Part shown: positions 9,082 to 18,892 of the stretch, piece by piece | Layout: each line of letters starts with the position of its first letter | Position numbering within the stretch: the stretch's first letter is position 1 | NCBI RefSeq assembly: GCF_030538285.1 | Contig: NZ_JAUNUG010000017.1 | Coordinates: 8,054-56,595, forward strand | Source: Corynebacterium sp. | Lineage (GTDB): Bacteria; Actinomycetota; Actinomycetes; Mycobacteriales; Mycobacteriaceae | Reading direction: 5' to 3' | DNA length: 48,542 nt | Notes under the pieces: model-generated | What the model was told of the DNA's origin: nothing | Database searches by the model: none | What the model saw: only the letters and a program-made list of their open reading frames with translations | Translations under genes and position numbers: made by a program

Positions 9082-12000
9082 TTACACCCCCTCGCTTCCG
9101 CCCGAGTGATACGCCAGCTGCACCATGCGAACCCGCCCAGCACGGTCCACCCACTGGGCACGTCCCGGCGGTAGCTCGCGGAGGTACACCTTGGGCCAGA
9201 TCGCCCCCTCCTGACGGTCGCCGGAGAGCAACAACCCCTGCGCGCCCGCCTCGCGCACCCCCTGAATGAGCGGATCGTAGCTGGCACGCGACATGCCCGT
9301 CGAGCGCCGGGCGACAATGACGTGAAGCCCGAGGTCGGCGGCCTGCGTGAGAAAGGGCACAAAGGGACGCAGCGGATTGCTGGAGCCCTCAAGCATGTCC
9401 ACATCGTCGATGACCAGGTAGATGTCTGGACCCGTCCACCACGATCGGGTGCGGAGCTGTTCGACGGTGACATCCGCCGGCGGCAGTCGCCGTTCCAGTT
9501 CCTTGACAATGCCCTTCGTGAGGATGTCCGCCGACTTGTGCGTTCCGGCGTAGTCACCGAGAAATGGTTCGGGCACGAATCCCAGCAGCCCTCTCCGGAG
9601 GTCGAAGACACCGAACATGACCTCACCGGGCTTCTTCTCACGGATGATCTCACTGATGAGTGTGCGCAGCGTGGAGGTCTTTCCGGTACGAGCATCGCCG
9701 ACGATAAACAGGTGCCGCTGCGCACCGTCGAGATCGAATCGCACCCGCTGGAGAGTAGACTCCGCCACTCCCACCAGAGCCGGCGGGGCGCCGCGCTGCC
9801 CGGTCACCAGGTCGGCGTAGGTGACCATGTCGGGCAACATGCGTACCGACGGTGCCGTGGCCCCCTGCCAGGCACCGGCCACGGCGGCCACCAACGCACC
9901 GGGGGTGTTCTCCCGGATAACGTCGGGCTGGTCGACGGTGGGCAGCGAGACTTGACTGTAGAGCTCATCCGGTGTCAGCGCCCGGCCGGTGGGTTGCCCC
10001 TTCAAAGTGGCGGCTGGGCGGCGGCCGACGGAGGAGTCGATCGGATCATTGAGTTCCATTTCCACCCGCGTGCCGATCACCGCCTGCACCGGCAGCTTGA
10101 AGTCCGCCCACCGTCCCGAGGCGGCCACGACATGTATACCGTAACCGAGTCCACGTTCTGCGAGCTCGGTGACGGTGTCGGCGAGGTCATCGGCATCCCG
10201 CCGGAGCGCCGCCCACCCGTCGACGACGAGGAAAATGTCGGCAGCAGGCAGTTCGGGCAGCTGCCCGGCGGCATGCATGTGGCGCATCTGCTCGATGGAA
10301 GAGATCTCGTACGCTCCGAACAACCGCTCCCGCTCGGTGAGGAAACCGCGCATCTCGGCGATAAGTCGGCGGAGTTTGTCCTCGTCGAAACGGGTGGCCA
10401 CGTCACCGACGTGCGGCAGGCCCACGAGGTACCCGAGGGCACTGCCAGCCATGTCGAGTATGTAGACGTTGACCTCCTCCGGCGTGTGTGTGAGAGCGAG
10501 GGAGGTGACCAGGGTGCGCAGGACGGTGGTCTTGCCGGACTGCGGAGCTCCCAGGACCGCGACGTTGCCGCCAGCCCCGGACAGGTCGAGGACCATCGGC
10601 CCCTGCCACTGGTCAAGCGGATTGTCCTTCACCCCGAGGGGGACGTGCAGCAACGCTTCTCGACGCCCCGTCAACCCCCGGTCCGAGGTCAGTTCCAGGC
10701 GTCCCAGCGCGGCCTCCAGCCCCGCTGCCTCCGGCAGCGGTGGCAGCCAGATCTGGCGGGTCCGCTCGGCCGCGGGGGTGAGACGGGAGACGACGAGGTC
10801 GAGGGTGATGCGGGAGGAGCGGACCGGTGGTTCCCGCAGAGCCAACTGGGTGCGGTGGGCCTCTGCCCGGCGCGTCAGCCAGGCCTCGGTGGTGTTGCTC
10901 AGTTCCAGGGGCATGGGAACATCCGGCAGTTCGCGGTCGATCCGGCTAGCGGTGGACTGGTAGGTCCCCGAGACGTAGGCGGCCTTGAAGCGCTGGAAGA
11001 TGTCCGGGTCGACCTTGAGGTAGCCGGAGCCGGGAATCGGTGGCAGTTCATGGGCATCGGTGGTGCCGATCGCCTGGCGGGATTCCTGGGCGGAGAAGGT
11101 GCGCAGGCCGATGCGGTAGGACAAATACGATTCGAGACCCCGCAGCCGTCCCTCCTCCAGCCGTTGGGAGGCGAGCAGGAGGTGGATTCCGATGGAACGA
11201 CCGATGCGGCCGATCTGCACGAACAAGTCGATGAACTCGGGTTTAGCTGCGAGCAGCTCACCGAACTCGTCGATAACGACGAAGAGGACGGGAAGCGGGT
11301 CGCTGGTTTTCCCTTCGGCACGTAACTGCTGATACTGGCCGACATTGGCCAGGTTGCCGGCCTCCTGCAGGACCCGCTGGCGGCGCTGGATCTCCCCGAG
11401 GATGGAATCGTGGAGGCGATCGACGAGGCCGACGCCCTCCTCCAGGTTGTCCACAATGGCGGCAGTATGCGGCAGGGACTCCAGACCGGCGAAAGTGGCG
11501 CCACCCTTGAAGTCGACGAGCACGAGAGAGAGCAGTTCCGGCGGGTGGCAGACCACCTGGGAAAGGACAATGGTGCGCAGAACCTCGGACTTGCCGGAAC
11601 CGGTCGCCCCGACACACAGGCCGTGCGGACCCATACCGCCCTGCGCGGACTCCTTAATGTCGAGCGCCACTGGCGCCGCGGCTGCGTCGATGGCGAAAGG
11701 CACAGCCAGAAACTCCTCGCGGGGGCGGGGGGCCCATGCCTGCCGAATGTCGTAGGTGGCGAAATCCTCGATACCGAGCATGGCATCCAGCCCGATGGTC
11801 TGCTCCAGCGGGGCAGCGGGGGTGGCGTCCTCCACCAACCGCAAAGGTGAGAGCACGCGGGCAACGGACTCAGCGAGGGAGACGGGCACGGCGTCGAGAC
11901 GCCCGGCGGAGCCACCGTAGAGCAGACGTTCGACGTAGCCCGCCGGCCCCTTCTCCGGTTCGCGGATCTCACCGCGGTCGAGCAACTGTACGCGGAAGGC

Positions 12001-13113
12001 GCGGTTGGCGTCGAGAAGCACGCGCACATCGACGTGGGAGGGTTCGAGATGCTGGACGGAGGACGTGGCCAGCACCGTCACCCGCGCGTGGTCGGCGCTG
12101 GACAACTCCCCGAGGCGTTCAGCCAACCAGGCACCGTGGGGGGAATCCATGTCGACGACGACCAGCAGGGACGCCTCATCCAGGGACTGCGCGCCGAAGC
12201 GGGACTTTTCTTTCAGCTCGGCGGCGCGGCGGGCGATCTCTGTCAGCAAAACGGTAGCGGATTCCTCGTCGTGGGAGACCCCGCGGCGACCGATGGGCCC
12301 GTCGAAGTGCTCCTCGTCGAGCAGGTGCGGCAACCACAGCGCCCACGAGCCGGTCCCCCGCTCAGACAGGGGTAACGCCAGGTGCATCCGCAGGTCATCG
12401 GGAGCATGGAACACCGCCGCCTGCAGCAGCAGCGCACGGACCGCTTCCGCCGTCACCTCCGGCGGGCCCACGAGTGAGACCACGCCACGGGCGGGGACCG
12501 CCAGAGGTAGGGAATCGATGGAGCGTGTTCGCCGCAGCATCCGTTCCAGGTGGGCCTGGGCGACCGGCTCCACAACCTGCATGGGGTCACCACCGGGACG
12601 CACCTCAACCCCGCACGCCACCTCGCCGGTGCCCACCCCGAGGCGCAGAACGAGGAAATCCTCATCACCACGACGTCGCTCCCACAAGCGGTAGGGGTCA
12701 CGCACCACATCGCTGAGCGCCGTGGGCGCGGGGTTGCGCAACGCGGCCGCGCGCTGTTGATCCGCCGCCCGGGCACGCACCTCCTGTTCCTTTTCCTGCA
12801 GGTGCTCCAAGAATCGGGTCCGCTCCTCCTCCGCCCGCTTCCGGCTGCCGGTGCGGCTGCGGATGAACATGGCGATGGCGGCCAGCAGCATGAGGAAGAA
12901 CATCACCGCACCCACCGCCATGCGGATGGGGCTGCCGGAGGACATCATCATGAGCACCATGCCGGCGCCACCGACGACGGGCATGAGCATCATGAGCACG
13001 TTGCCACCCCCTCCACCACTGCGGACGGTGGGAACCGCCGCAAGGTCGACGGCATCTTCGGCGACCACGCTGCGCTGGAGGCGGGCCGGGCGGTGAACGA
13101 TCCGAATACTCAT
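9082..13113 (-). CDS. eccC: EccC, type VII secretion ATPase (fused EccCa-EccCb)
   Basis: The motor of the ESX channel, a 1,343-aa inner-membrane protein. Two membrane segments lie near residues 40-90 (VLMMLMPVVGGAGMVLMM, then AVGAVMFFLMLLAAIAMFI). Three FtsK/SpoIIIE ATPase domains follow, with Walker A at GATGSGKS (about 504), GAPQSGKT (about 856) and GDARTGKT (about 1141). Walker B-type strands are LVLVDFKGG and LFVVIDEFGE (domain 1), FLVVDGWAAL (domain 2) and YLVIDDVDML (domain 3). The single-chain form contrasts with the split EccCa/EccCb of mycobacterial ESX-1. The start ATG 13113 faces eccD. Domain 3 is known in this family to bind the C-terminal signal of EsxB-type substrates, and four candidates are encoded immediately downstream. 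Confidence 0.97.
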   Translation of the reverse strand: MSIRIVHRPARLQRSVVAEDAVDLAAVPTVRSGGGGGNVLMMLMPVVGGAGMVLMMMSSGSPIRMAVGAVMFFLMLLAAIAMFIRSRTGSRKRAEEERTRFLEHLQEKEQEVRARAADQQRAAALRNPAPTALSDVVRDPYRLWERRRGDEDFLVLRLGVGTGEVACGVEVRPGGDPMQVVEPVAQAHLERMLRRTRSIDSLPLAVPARGVVSLVGPPEVTAEAVRALLLQAAVFHAPDDLRMHLALPLSERGTGSWALWLPHLLDEEHFDGPIGRRGVSHDEESATVLLTEIARRAAELKEKSRFGAQSLDEASLLVVVDMDSPHGAWLAERLGELSSADHARVTVLATSSVQHLEPSHVDVRVLLDANRAFRVQLLDRGEIREPEKGPAGYVERLLYGGSAGRLDAVPVSLAESVARVLSPLRLVEDATPAAPLEQTIGLDAMLGIEDFATYDIRQAWAPRPREEFLAVPFAIDAAAAPVALDIKESAQGGMGPHGLCVGATGSGKSEVLRTIVLSQVVCHPPELLSLVLVDFKGGATFAGLESLPHTAAIVDNLEEGVGLVDRLHDSILGEIQRRQRVLQEAGNLANVGQYQQLRAEGKTSDPLPVLFVVIDEFGELLAAKPEFIDLFVQIGRIGRSIGIHLLLASQRLEEGRLRGLESYLSYRIGLRTFSAQESRQAIGTTDAHELPPIPGSGYLKVDPDIFQRFKAAYVSGTYQSTASRIDRELPDVPMPLELSNTTEAWLTRRAEAHRTQLALREPPVRSSRITLDLVVSRLTPAAERTRQIWLPPLPEAAGLEAALGRLELTSDRGLTGRREALLHVPLGVKDNPLDQWQGPMVLDLSGAGGNVAVLGAPQSGKTTVLRTLVTSLALTHTPEEVNVYILDMAGSALGYLVGLPHVGDVATRFDEDKLRRLIAEMRGFLTERERLFGAYEISSIEQMRHMHAAGQLPELPAADIFLVVDGWAALRRDADDLADTVTELAERGLGYGIHVVAASGRWADFKLPVQAVIGTRVEMELNDPIDSSVGRRPAATLKGQPTGRALTPDELYSQVSLPTVDQPDVIRENTPGALVAAVAGAWQGATAPSVRMLPDMVTYADLVTGQRGAPPALVGVAESTLQRVRFDLDGAQRHLFIVGDARTGKTSTLRTLISEIIREKKPGEVMFGVFDLRRGLLGFVPEPFLGDYAGTHKSADILTKGIVKELERRLPPADVTVEQLRTRSWWTGPDIYLVIDDVDMLEGSSNPLRPFVPFLTQAADLGLHVIVARRSTGMSRASYDPLIQGVREAGAQGLLLSGDRQEGAIWPKVYLRELPPGRAQWVDRAGRVRMVQLAYHSGGSEGV

Positions 13114-13156
13114 GGACAGTCAGCCTATCCGCCCTTTGTCAGGCAGGCATGAGAGT

Positions 13157-14563
13157 ATGTCCGGCATGGCCCCGATGTTCATCCGACTCAGCGTGGTGCG
13201 CGACGATCGGCAGCTCGACGTCAGTCTCCCCGCGCAGCGACCCGTCATCGACTTCCTCGATGACACCATCGCCCTCCTCAACCAGCGTGACAGCGAACCG
13301 GCCGCCCCCGGCGACACAGTCACCCACGCCCACACCTGGGCCCTGTCCTCCCCACTGACCGGCACCATCGCCCCCACCGCCACGCTCGCCGAACACGGCG
13401 TCACCGACGGGCAGCGCCTCTATCTCACCCCGCGTATCGACGCCGCCCACTCCCCCTTCGTCGACGACATCATGGCCGAAATGCGCGACACCGTCTCCGA
13501 CACCCAATGGAGCTGGTTCGGCGCCTCCCGCTCGGCGGGTCTGCTCATTGCCGGCGTCATCCTCCTCGCCCTGCTAGGCGGGGCGGCCGCTGCGTACACC
13601 CTCACCGGTCCCGCCGAGTGGAGTAACACCCGCCTCATCGCCACCGGGGTGCTCGCTACCCTCGGCCTCACCGGCACCGCCCTGTCCTTCTGGCAACCAC
13701 AGGGGTGGCTGCGCTGGGCAGGGCTGAGCCTTCCGTTGAGCGCGGCCATCATCGCCCTGCCGCTGCTCAGGGTGCTGCCTTCCGCGCAGTTCTGGCCCTG
13801 GTGGGTGGCCACCATCGCGGTGACCGCACTGGTCGTGCCCTGGGCCACCGGTCGCCGACAGCCCGGCGGTGGACTCGCCGGGGCGACCGCCCTGGTGCTT
13901 AGCGCGCTGCTCAGCGCGGCCGCCGGGGTGGCCGTGATTGTGGGGGCCAGCCCTCTGGCACTGGCGGCCTGGTCCGCGTGGGCACCGGTCCTCGTGCTGC
14001 TCAGCGCCCCCACTCTGGCGCTGTCGTCCACGGGGCTTCCCTCCCTACTGCGTCGCCACGATTCCGGTGACGCCGTACGTCGGGAGGACATCCGCCGCCG
14101 CACCCTGCGCACCGAATCTCTCAGCCGCGGACTAGTGTGGGCGGCGATCGCGGCAGCCGCCGCCATCATCGTCGTCCTCGCCCTCGGCCCTCATTGGCAG
14201 CAGGGGCTCATCCCGGCCCTGCTCTCGCTCGTACTGCTGCTCCGCACCACCGGTTTCGCCGACGCCCGCATCATCGTGCCTCTCCTCATCGTGGGCATCG
14301 GTGGCCTGAGTCTCAGTGCCGGCGCTTTCCTGTCCTGGTTTGTCCCCACCCCCGAGCACTGGGCCGCGTGGCTACTGTCCGGCGGGCTGCTCATCGTCTC
14401 GGTCATCGCTGTCCTGGGCCTACAGGGCCGCACGGCCGATGACCTGGCCGAAGCCCGCAACGCCAAGGTGATCGGCATGATCGACGCTGTCGTTTCTTTG
14501 GCGTTCATCCCGGTCATCCTCATCGCCCAGGGCGTGTTCACCTGGTACTGGGCCACGACATAA
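13157..14563 (+). CDS. eccD: EccD, type VII secretion membrane channel subunit
   Basis: A 468-aa integral membrane protein. The N-terminal ~85 residues form a ubiquitin-like YukD-type domain (FIRLSVVRDDRQLDVSLPAQ, ending GQRLYLTP). After a linker come about eleven hydrophobic helices, the first being GLLIAGVILLALLGGAAAAY. EccD makes up most of the membrane pore of ESX complexes. I place the start at ATG 13157 (AGGCAGG 9 nt upstream); the frame is open from 13112 but that would overlap the eccC start, and ATG 13166 is also possible. It is transcribed divergently from eccC, unlike the usual co-oriented order, so both must share a regulatory gap of about 43 bp. Confidence 0.93.
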   Translation: MSGMAPMFIRLSVVRDDRQLDVSLPAQRPVIDFLDDTIALLNQRDSEPAAPGDTVTHAHTWALSSPLTGTIAPTATLAEHGVTDGQRLYLTPRIDAAHSPFVDDIMAEMRDTVSDTQWSWFGASRSAGLLIAGVILLALLGGAAAAYTLTGPAEWSNTRLIATGVLATLGLTGTALSFWQPQGWLRWAGLSLPLSAAIIALPLLRVLPSAQFWPWWVATIAVTALVVPWATGRRQPGGGLAGATALVLSALLSAAAGVAVIVGASPLALAAWSAWAPVLVLLSAPTLALSSTGLPSLLRRHDSGDAVRREDIRRRTLRTESLSRGLVWAAIAAAAAIIVVLALGPHWQQGLIPALLSLVLLLRTTGFADARIIVPLLIVGIGGLSLSAGAFLSWFVPTPEHWAAWLLSGGLLIVSVIAVLGLQGRTADDLAEARNAKVIGMIDAVVSLAFIPVILIAQGVFTWYWATT

Positions 14564-14598
14564 ACGCCCGCCTTCCCGGTTCGGGGAAGGCGGGCGTT
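14563..14598. terminator. Bidirectional terminator between eccD and clpC
   Basis: A perfect 15-bp inverted repeat (AACGCCCGCCTTCCC, loop of 6 nt, then its complement) begins at the last base of the eccD stop codon. It lies between two converging genes. The GC-rich stem with AA/TT flanks fits a two-way intrinsic terminator. Confidence 0.9.
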
Positions 14599-14615
14599 GT
14601 CAGGGGCAAAAGGAG

Positions 14616-17339
14616 CTAGCTCTGCGGCGCCGGGGCAGCCCCACCTGCCGGACCGTCCTCGGGGTCGGTCGACAGGTCATCGGTGATCTCCGGGACATCG
14701 GGGACATCCGGGGAAATGGTGTCCGGGTCGGCCTCCACATCACGCACGGCCTCGGCGGCCTCCGGGGAGATCTCCGAGAAAGTACCCTCCGGCAGCGGCT
14801 TCGGACGCGGGGTGAAGGTGAAGGAGGCACCGTCGGTGTCCTTCGACTCGCCGTCCCAGCCGTCGACGTCGACGGTGACGATCTCGCCGGCACCGAGCTC
14901 GCCGAAGAGGATCTTCTCACTCATGGCGTCCTCGACCTCGCGCTGGATGGTGCGGCGCAGCGGGCGGGCGCCGAGGACCGGGTCGAAACCACGCTGGGCC
15001 AGGAGTGCCTTGGCCTTGTCGGTGATCTCGATGCCCATGTCCTTGGCGGCCAGAGCCTTCTCGACGCGGCCGATGAGCAGCTCCACCATCTGGACGATCT
15101 GCTCGCGGGTGAGCTGGTGGAAGACGACGATCTCGTCGATACGGTTGAGGAACTCCGGCCGGAAGTGCTTCTTCAGCTCGTCGTTGACCTTGTTCTTCAT
15201 GCGCTCGTACTGGGCATCGGAATCCGTCTCCGCGGAACCGCTAAAGCCCATGCCGACGGCCTTCGAGATGTCCTGCGTGCCCAGGTTTGAGGTGAAGATG
15301 AGCACCGTGTTCTTGAAGTCGACGATACGGCCTTGGCCATCGGTGAGACGACCATCCTCCAGCACCTGCAGGAGGGTGTTGTAGATCTCCTTGTGGGCCT
15401 TCTCGATCTCGTCGAAAAGCACGACGGAGAACGGCTTACGGCGCACCTTCTCGGTGAGCTGGCCACCCTCCTCATAACCGACGTAGCCGGGGGGCGCGCC
15501 GAAGAGGCGGGAGGCGGTGAAGCGGTCGTGGAACTCACCCATGTCGATCTGGATGAGGGCGTCGTCCTCACCGAAGAGGAACTCGGCCAGAGCCTTCGAC
15601 AGCTCGGTCTTACCCACACCGGAGGGGCCGGCGAAGATGAAGGAACCGGAGGGACGCTTCGGATCCTTCAGGCCCGCGCGGGTACGGCGGATGGCGCGGG
15701 AGACGGCCTTGACGGCCTCGTCCTGGCCGATGATGCGCTTGTGCAGCTCATCCTCCATGCGCAGCAGACGCGAGGATTCCTCCTCGGTGAGCTTGAACAC
15801 CGGGATGCCGGTCCAGGAACCGAGGACCTCGGCGATCTGCTCCTCGCCGACCTCCGCGATCTCCTCCAGGTCACCGGAACGCCACTGCTTCTCCTTCTCG
15901 GAGCGCTCCTCGCCGAGCTTGCGCTCCTTGTCACGCAGACCCGCGGCCTTCTCGAAGTCCTGCGCGTCAATCGCCGCCTCCTTCTCGCGGCGGACATCGG
16001 CGATGCGCTCGTCGATCTCGCGCAGCCCCTCCGGGGCGGTCATCCGCTTGATGCGCATGCGGGCGCCGGCCTCATCGATGAGGTCAACGGCCTTATCCGG
16101 CAGGAAACGGTCGTTGATGTAGCGGTCGGAGAGATTCGCGGCGGCGGCCAGGGCACCGTCAGTGATGGACACGCGGTGGTGCGCCTCGTAGCGGTCGCGC
16201 AGACCCTTGAGGATCTCGATGGTCAGCTCGACGGAAGGCTCCGGGACCTGCACCGGCTGGAAACGACGCTCCAGGGCGGCGTCCTTCTCGATGTGCTTGC
16301 GGTACTCGTCCAGGGTGGTCGCACCGATGGTCTGCAGCTCACCGCGGGCCAGCTTCGGCTTGAGCAGGGAGGCGGCGTCGATGGCACCCTCGGCGGCGCC
16401 GGCACCGACCAGAGTGTGGATTTCGTCGATGAACAGGATGATGTCACCGCGCTGGTTGATCTCCTTGAGTACCTTCTTCAGGCGCTCCTCGAAGTCACCG
16501 CGGTAACGGGAACCGGCCACCAGGGAACCCAGGTCGAGGGAGTAAACCTGCTTGTCCTTGAGAGTCTCCGGGACCTTGCCGTTGACGATGTCCAGTGCCA
16601 GGCCTTCGACGACGGCGGTCTTACCCACACCGGGCTCACCGATGAGGACCGGGTTGTTCTTGGTACGACGCGAGAGCACCTGCATGATGCGCTCGATCTC
16701 CTTCTCACGGCCGACGACCGGGTCGAGCTTGCCGTCCCGGGCCGCCTGGGTGAGGTTGCGGCCGAACTGGTCGAGGACCAGCGAGTTGGAGCGGTCGCCC
16801 GGGCCACCCTGGCCCTGCGGGCCGCCGCGGGAGGCACCGGTACCGGCGCCGACGGGACCGCCGGACTCCGGAGAGCTCTCCGGGGAACCGCCCTGACCGC
16901 CCTCGTAGCCGGAGAGAAGCTGGATAACCTGCTGGCGCACGCGCGGCAGATCAGCGCCGAGCTTTACCAGCACCTGGGCTGCCACGCCCTCGCCCTCGCG
17001 GATGAGGCCGAGGAGCAGGAACTCGGTGCCAATGTACTTGTGGCCCATCTGCAGGCCCTCGCGCAGTGAAAGCTCGAGGACCTTCTTGGCGCGCGGGGTG
17101 AAAGGAATATGACCGGTGTGCGGCTGGGTGCCGTGACCGATGATCTCCTCGACCTCCTGGCGCACGGCGTCCAACGAAATGCCCATGGACTCCAAGGCCT
17201 TCGCGGCGACACCCTCACCTTCGTGGATAAGTCCGAGCAGGATGTGCTCGGTGCCGATGTAATTGTGGTTGAGCAGCCGTGCTTCCTCCTGCGCCAAGAC
17301 GATGACGCGGCGTGCACGGTCGGTGAACCGTTCAAACAT
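14616..17339 (-). CDS. clpC: ClpC, AAA+ unfoldase of the Clp protease
   Basis: A 907-aa cytosolic unfoldase that feeds ClpP. From ATG 17339 (protein [11 protein letters not shown]): two Clp_N repeats (about 1-145), AAA domain D1 with GEPGVGKT (about 210), an UVR-like coiled segment ([20 protein letters not shown]), domain D2 with GPSGVGKT (about 545), and the D2 small domain. The C-terminus carries an acidic, Pro-rich extension (about 45 aa) typical of corynebacterial ClpC. The frame runs 34 codons further upstream, but the Clp_N consensus begins at 17339 and AGGGG sits about 9 nt before it. ClpC is essential or stress-induced in actinobacteria and is normally near lysS; here they are about 14 kb apart. 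Confidence 0.98.
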   Translation of the reverse strand: MFERFTDRARRVIVLAQEEARLLNHNYIGTEHILLGLIHEGEGVAAKALESMGISLDAVRQEVEEIIGHGTQPHTGHIPFTPRAKKVLELSLREGLQMGHKYIGTEFLLLGLIREGEGVAAQVLVKLGADLPRVRQQVIQLLSGYEGGQGGSPESSPESGGPVGAGTGASRGGPQGQGGPGDRSNSLVLDQFGRNLTQAARDGKLDPVVGREKEIERIMQVLSRRTKNNPVLIGEPGVGKTAVVEGLALDIVNGKVPETLKDKQVYSLDLGSLVAGSRYRGDFEERLKKVLKEINQRGDIILFIDEIHTLVGAGAAEGAIDAASLLKPKLARGELQTIGATTLDEYRKHIEKDAALERRFQPVQVPEPSVELTIEILKGLRDRYEAHHRVSITDGALAAAANLSDRYINDRFLPDKAVDLIDEAGARMRIKRMTAPEGLREIDERIADVRREKEAAIDAQDFEKAAGLRDKERKLGEERSEKEKQWRSGDLEEIAEVGEEQIAEVLGSWTGIPVFKLTEEESSRLLRMEDELHKRIIGQDEAVKAVSRAIRRTRAGLKDPKRPSGSFIFAGPSGVGKTELSKALAEFLFGEDDALIQIDMGEFHDRFTASRLFGAPPGYVGYEEGGQLTEKVRRKPFSVVLFDEIEKAHKEIYNTLLQVLEDGRLTDGQGRIVDFKNTVLIFTSNLGTQDISKAVGMGFSGSAETDSDAQYERMKNKVNDELKKHFRPEFLNRIDEIVVFHQLTREQIVQMVELLIGRVEKALAAKDMGIEITDKAKALLAQRGFDPVLGARPLRRTIQREVEDAMSEKILFGELGAGEIVTVDVDGWDGESKDTDGASFTFTPRPKPLPEGTFSEISPEAAEAVRDVEADPDTISPDVPDVPEITDDLSTDPEDGPAGGAAPAPQS

Positions 17340-17383
17340 GTCCGTGACCCCTAACCTTTGATTTAACTTGTCATCCACTCTAA

Positions 17384-17394
17384 CGCTAGGTGCG
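17384..17394. promoter_or_regulatory. Possible ClgR operator upstream of clpC
   Basis: CGC-N5-GCG (CGCTAGGTGCG) lies 45 bp upstream of the clpC start. In C. glutamicum clpC is activated by ClgR, whose operator, as I recall it, is built on CGC-N5-GCG. The spacing matches, but the inner positions agree only partly, so this is a weak candidate. Confidence 0.35.
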
Positions 17395-17566
17395 GGCAAT
17401 CTATTTGCACTCACTTGTTTCGACTGCCAATTTCGGAACATAAGTGCAGGCCACGGGCATGTACGCCTTTAGCGAACACCCACTGGCCACATGCGCAACT
17501 AGGGCCCCTCGCGTTTCGTTACCTTTCTGTTAGCATCGCCGGGACTACGACCAAGGAGCCCCGAAC

Positions 17567-18124
17567 ATGCGCATGCGCCGTCTGGCCGCCACCACGCTGG
17601 CACTCTCCCTCGCCCTGACCCTGCCGATCCCCCACGCGCAGGCCCAGCCTTTCGCGGGTTCCTCCCTGCCGCCGCTCCCGGAGATGCCGCAGCTGCCCCA
17701 TATTCAGATCCCGGACCTGCAGGTGTCGGTCATCCCGGGGCCGCAGAGCTCCAATGGCGATAAGCGGCATCAGCTTCTCGAGGCCACCAACCGCTACCGT
17801 GCCTCCCGCGGCCTTCCCCTGCTCGCCCGCCACGCCGCGCTGGACAACGTCGCGCAGTCCTGGTCGCATCACATGGCAGGACAGCGCCGCGTGCAGCACA
17901 ACCCCACCTACACGGCCTCCTACCCGGCGCATTGGCGTCGCGCGGGCGAGAACGTGGGCACTTTCAACCGCGAGGTATCCGCCCAGCAGATGCTGCAGGC
18001 GTGGCTGGATTCCCCCGTCCACCGCCGCCACCTGGACAACCCGCACTTCACCCACATCGGCCTGGGCTGGGCGGTCAACGCCCAAGGCGAGCTCTACGCC
18101 GCGCAGAACTTCGCGGCCTTCTAA
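17567..18124 (+). CDS. Secreted CAP (SCP/PR1-like) domain protein
   Basis: A 185-aa exported protein. Residues 1-26 form a Sec signal peptide (RRLAATTLALSLALTLPIPHA, cleavage near AQA). A Pro-rich linker follows, then a CAP domain from about residue 64 (HQLLEATNRYRASRGL) with the family motifs AQSWSHHMA, AGENVG and HRRHLDNPHFTHIGLGW, and a final YAAQNF. The CAP fold is an extracellular alpha-beta-alpha sandwich; bacterial members have unclear roles at the cell surface. The start ATG 17567 has AAGGAG 8 nt upstream. It is transcribed divergently from clpC and ends at its own terminator. Confidence 0.92.
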   Translation: MRMRRLAATTLALSLALTLPIPHAQAQPFAGSSLPPLPEMPQLPHIQIPDLQVSVIPGPQSSNGDKRHQLLEATNRYRASRGLPLLARHAALDNVAQSWSHHMAGQRRVQHNPTYTASYPAHWRRAGENVGTFNREVSAQQMLQAWLDSPVHRRHLDNPHFTHIGLGWAVNAQGELYAAQNFAAF

Positions 18125-18129
18125 GCACA

Positions 18130-18171
18130 ACTTCCGTTGACCCCTTATACAGGAGGTCAACGGGAGTTTTT
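18130..18171 (+). terminator. Intrinsic terminator of the CAP gene
   Basis: A 13-bp stem (ACTTCCGTTGACC with GGTCAACGGGAGT, one G-T wobble) around an 11-nt loop is followed by TTTTT. It begins 6 nt after the CAP gene stop codon. Confidence 0.85.
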
Positions 18172-18184
18172 CAGTGCCAACGGT

Positions 18185-18358
18185 TCAGCGCCAGAGCTTC
18201 CACCACGGGATATGCTCCACCGCGGCTTCCGGTTCTGGGTCGGGGACAGGTCCTAGAGTCTGCCCGGGGGTAGGCGCGGGAGCAGGCTCAGGCTCGGGAG
18301 CCTGAACGGGAGCTTCCGCCACCTCCGCGAACTCGGCGGGAACCGCCGCACGGTCACT
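18185..18358 (-). other. In-frame 57-codon Pro-rich extension after a TGA stop
   Basis: After the TGA that ends the leftward roadblock gene, the same frame stays open for 57 codons to a second TGA. It encodes an Ala/Glu-rich stretch, a PEPEPAPAPTP repeat, PDPEPEAA, and a final IPWWKLWR. Third positions are strongly G/C, as in true genes. No start codon with a ribosome site is seen, so it is not an obvious separate gene. It may be the original C-terminus of the roadblock protein cut off by a nonsense mutation, or be reached by stop-codon readthrough. Confidence 0.6.
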
Positions 18359-18733
18359 TCAAGCCAGGGAGTGCTTGCGGGTGTTGGCGTTGACGGCCGA
18401 GCGCAGCAGCGCGAGGTTGGAGCGGTCGGAGGCTACGGCCACGTAGACGAACAGGTTGTTGTCCAGCAGCTTGATCAGGTGCAGCTGATCGCGGAGGGTG
18501 AGCAGCATATCGACCAGGCCGCCTTCGAGGCCCAGGGCGTCCATGGTCTTGAACTTGGCCTTTACCATTTCGGAGTTGTAGGCGGCCGCGACGTCGAGAT
18601 CGAAATCGTGGGTGCGGGTGATGGACGCCAGGGACATGCCGGTATCCAGATCGACGACCGATCCACCGAGGAAACCATTGAGGTCATCAGCCACGCTGCT
18701 GAGGAAGTTGTTGAGATTCTCTTGCTGGGACAT
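18359..18733 (-). CDS. Roadblock/LC7-like protein
   Basis: A 124-aa protein starting at ATG 18733 (AAGGAA upstream). It begins with a short helix (MSQQENLNNFLSSVADDL), then a strand with GGSVVDLDTGMSLASI, a helix AAYNSEMVKAKF, and strands LRDQLHLIKLLDNNLFVYVAV, the alternation of a roadblock/LC7 domain. Such proteins bind or regulate small Ras-like GTPases, often as dimers. It is divergent to a GTPase plus a second roadblock gene, which supports a common complex. Its frame continues past the stop as a Pro-rich tail. Confidence 0.8.
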   Translation of the reverse strand: MSQQENLNNFLSSVADDLNGFLGGSVVDLDTGMSLASITRTHDFDLDVAAAYNSEMVKAKFKTMDALGLEGGLVDMLLTLRDQLHLIKLLDNNLFVYVAVASDRSNLALLRSAVNANTRKHSLA

Positions 18734-18892
18734 TAATCTTCCTTAAGGGTATATAAAGGGGCGCCGTCAGGCTCCACTGCCGTTTTCCCACCCCACCGTG
18801 GACGATGGGGTGTCTACCTGAGATTAGACAATTAGTCGGCTTCGTTCAATACTAGGGCGTGTCACTATCCACCTTTACCCGGAGGCCCTGCT

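Noticed and set aside
9322-11325. Long plus-strand open frame opposite eccC
   Set aside because: Antisense to well-conserved ATPase domains, low complexity and no family features; shadow.
15333-17069. Long plus-strand open frame opposite clpC
   Set aside because: Antisense shadow of ClpC with Leu/Asp/Gly-rich nonsense composition.
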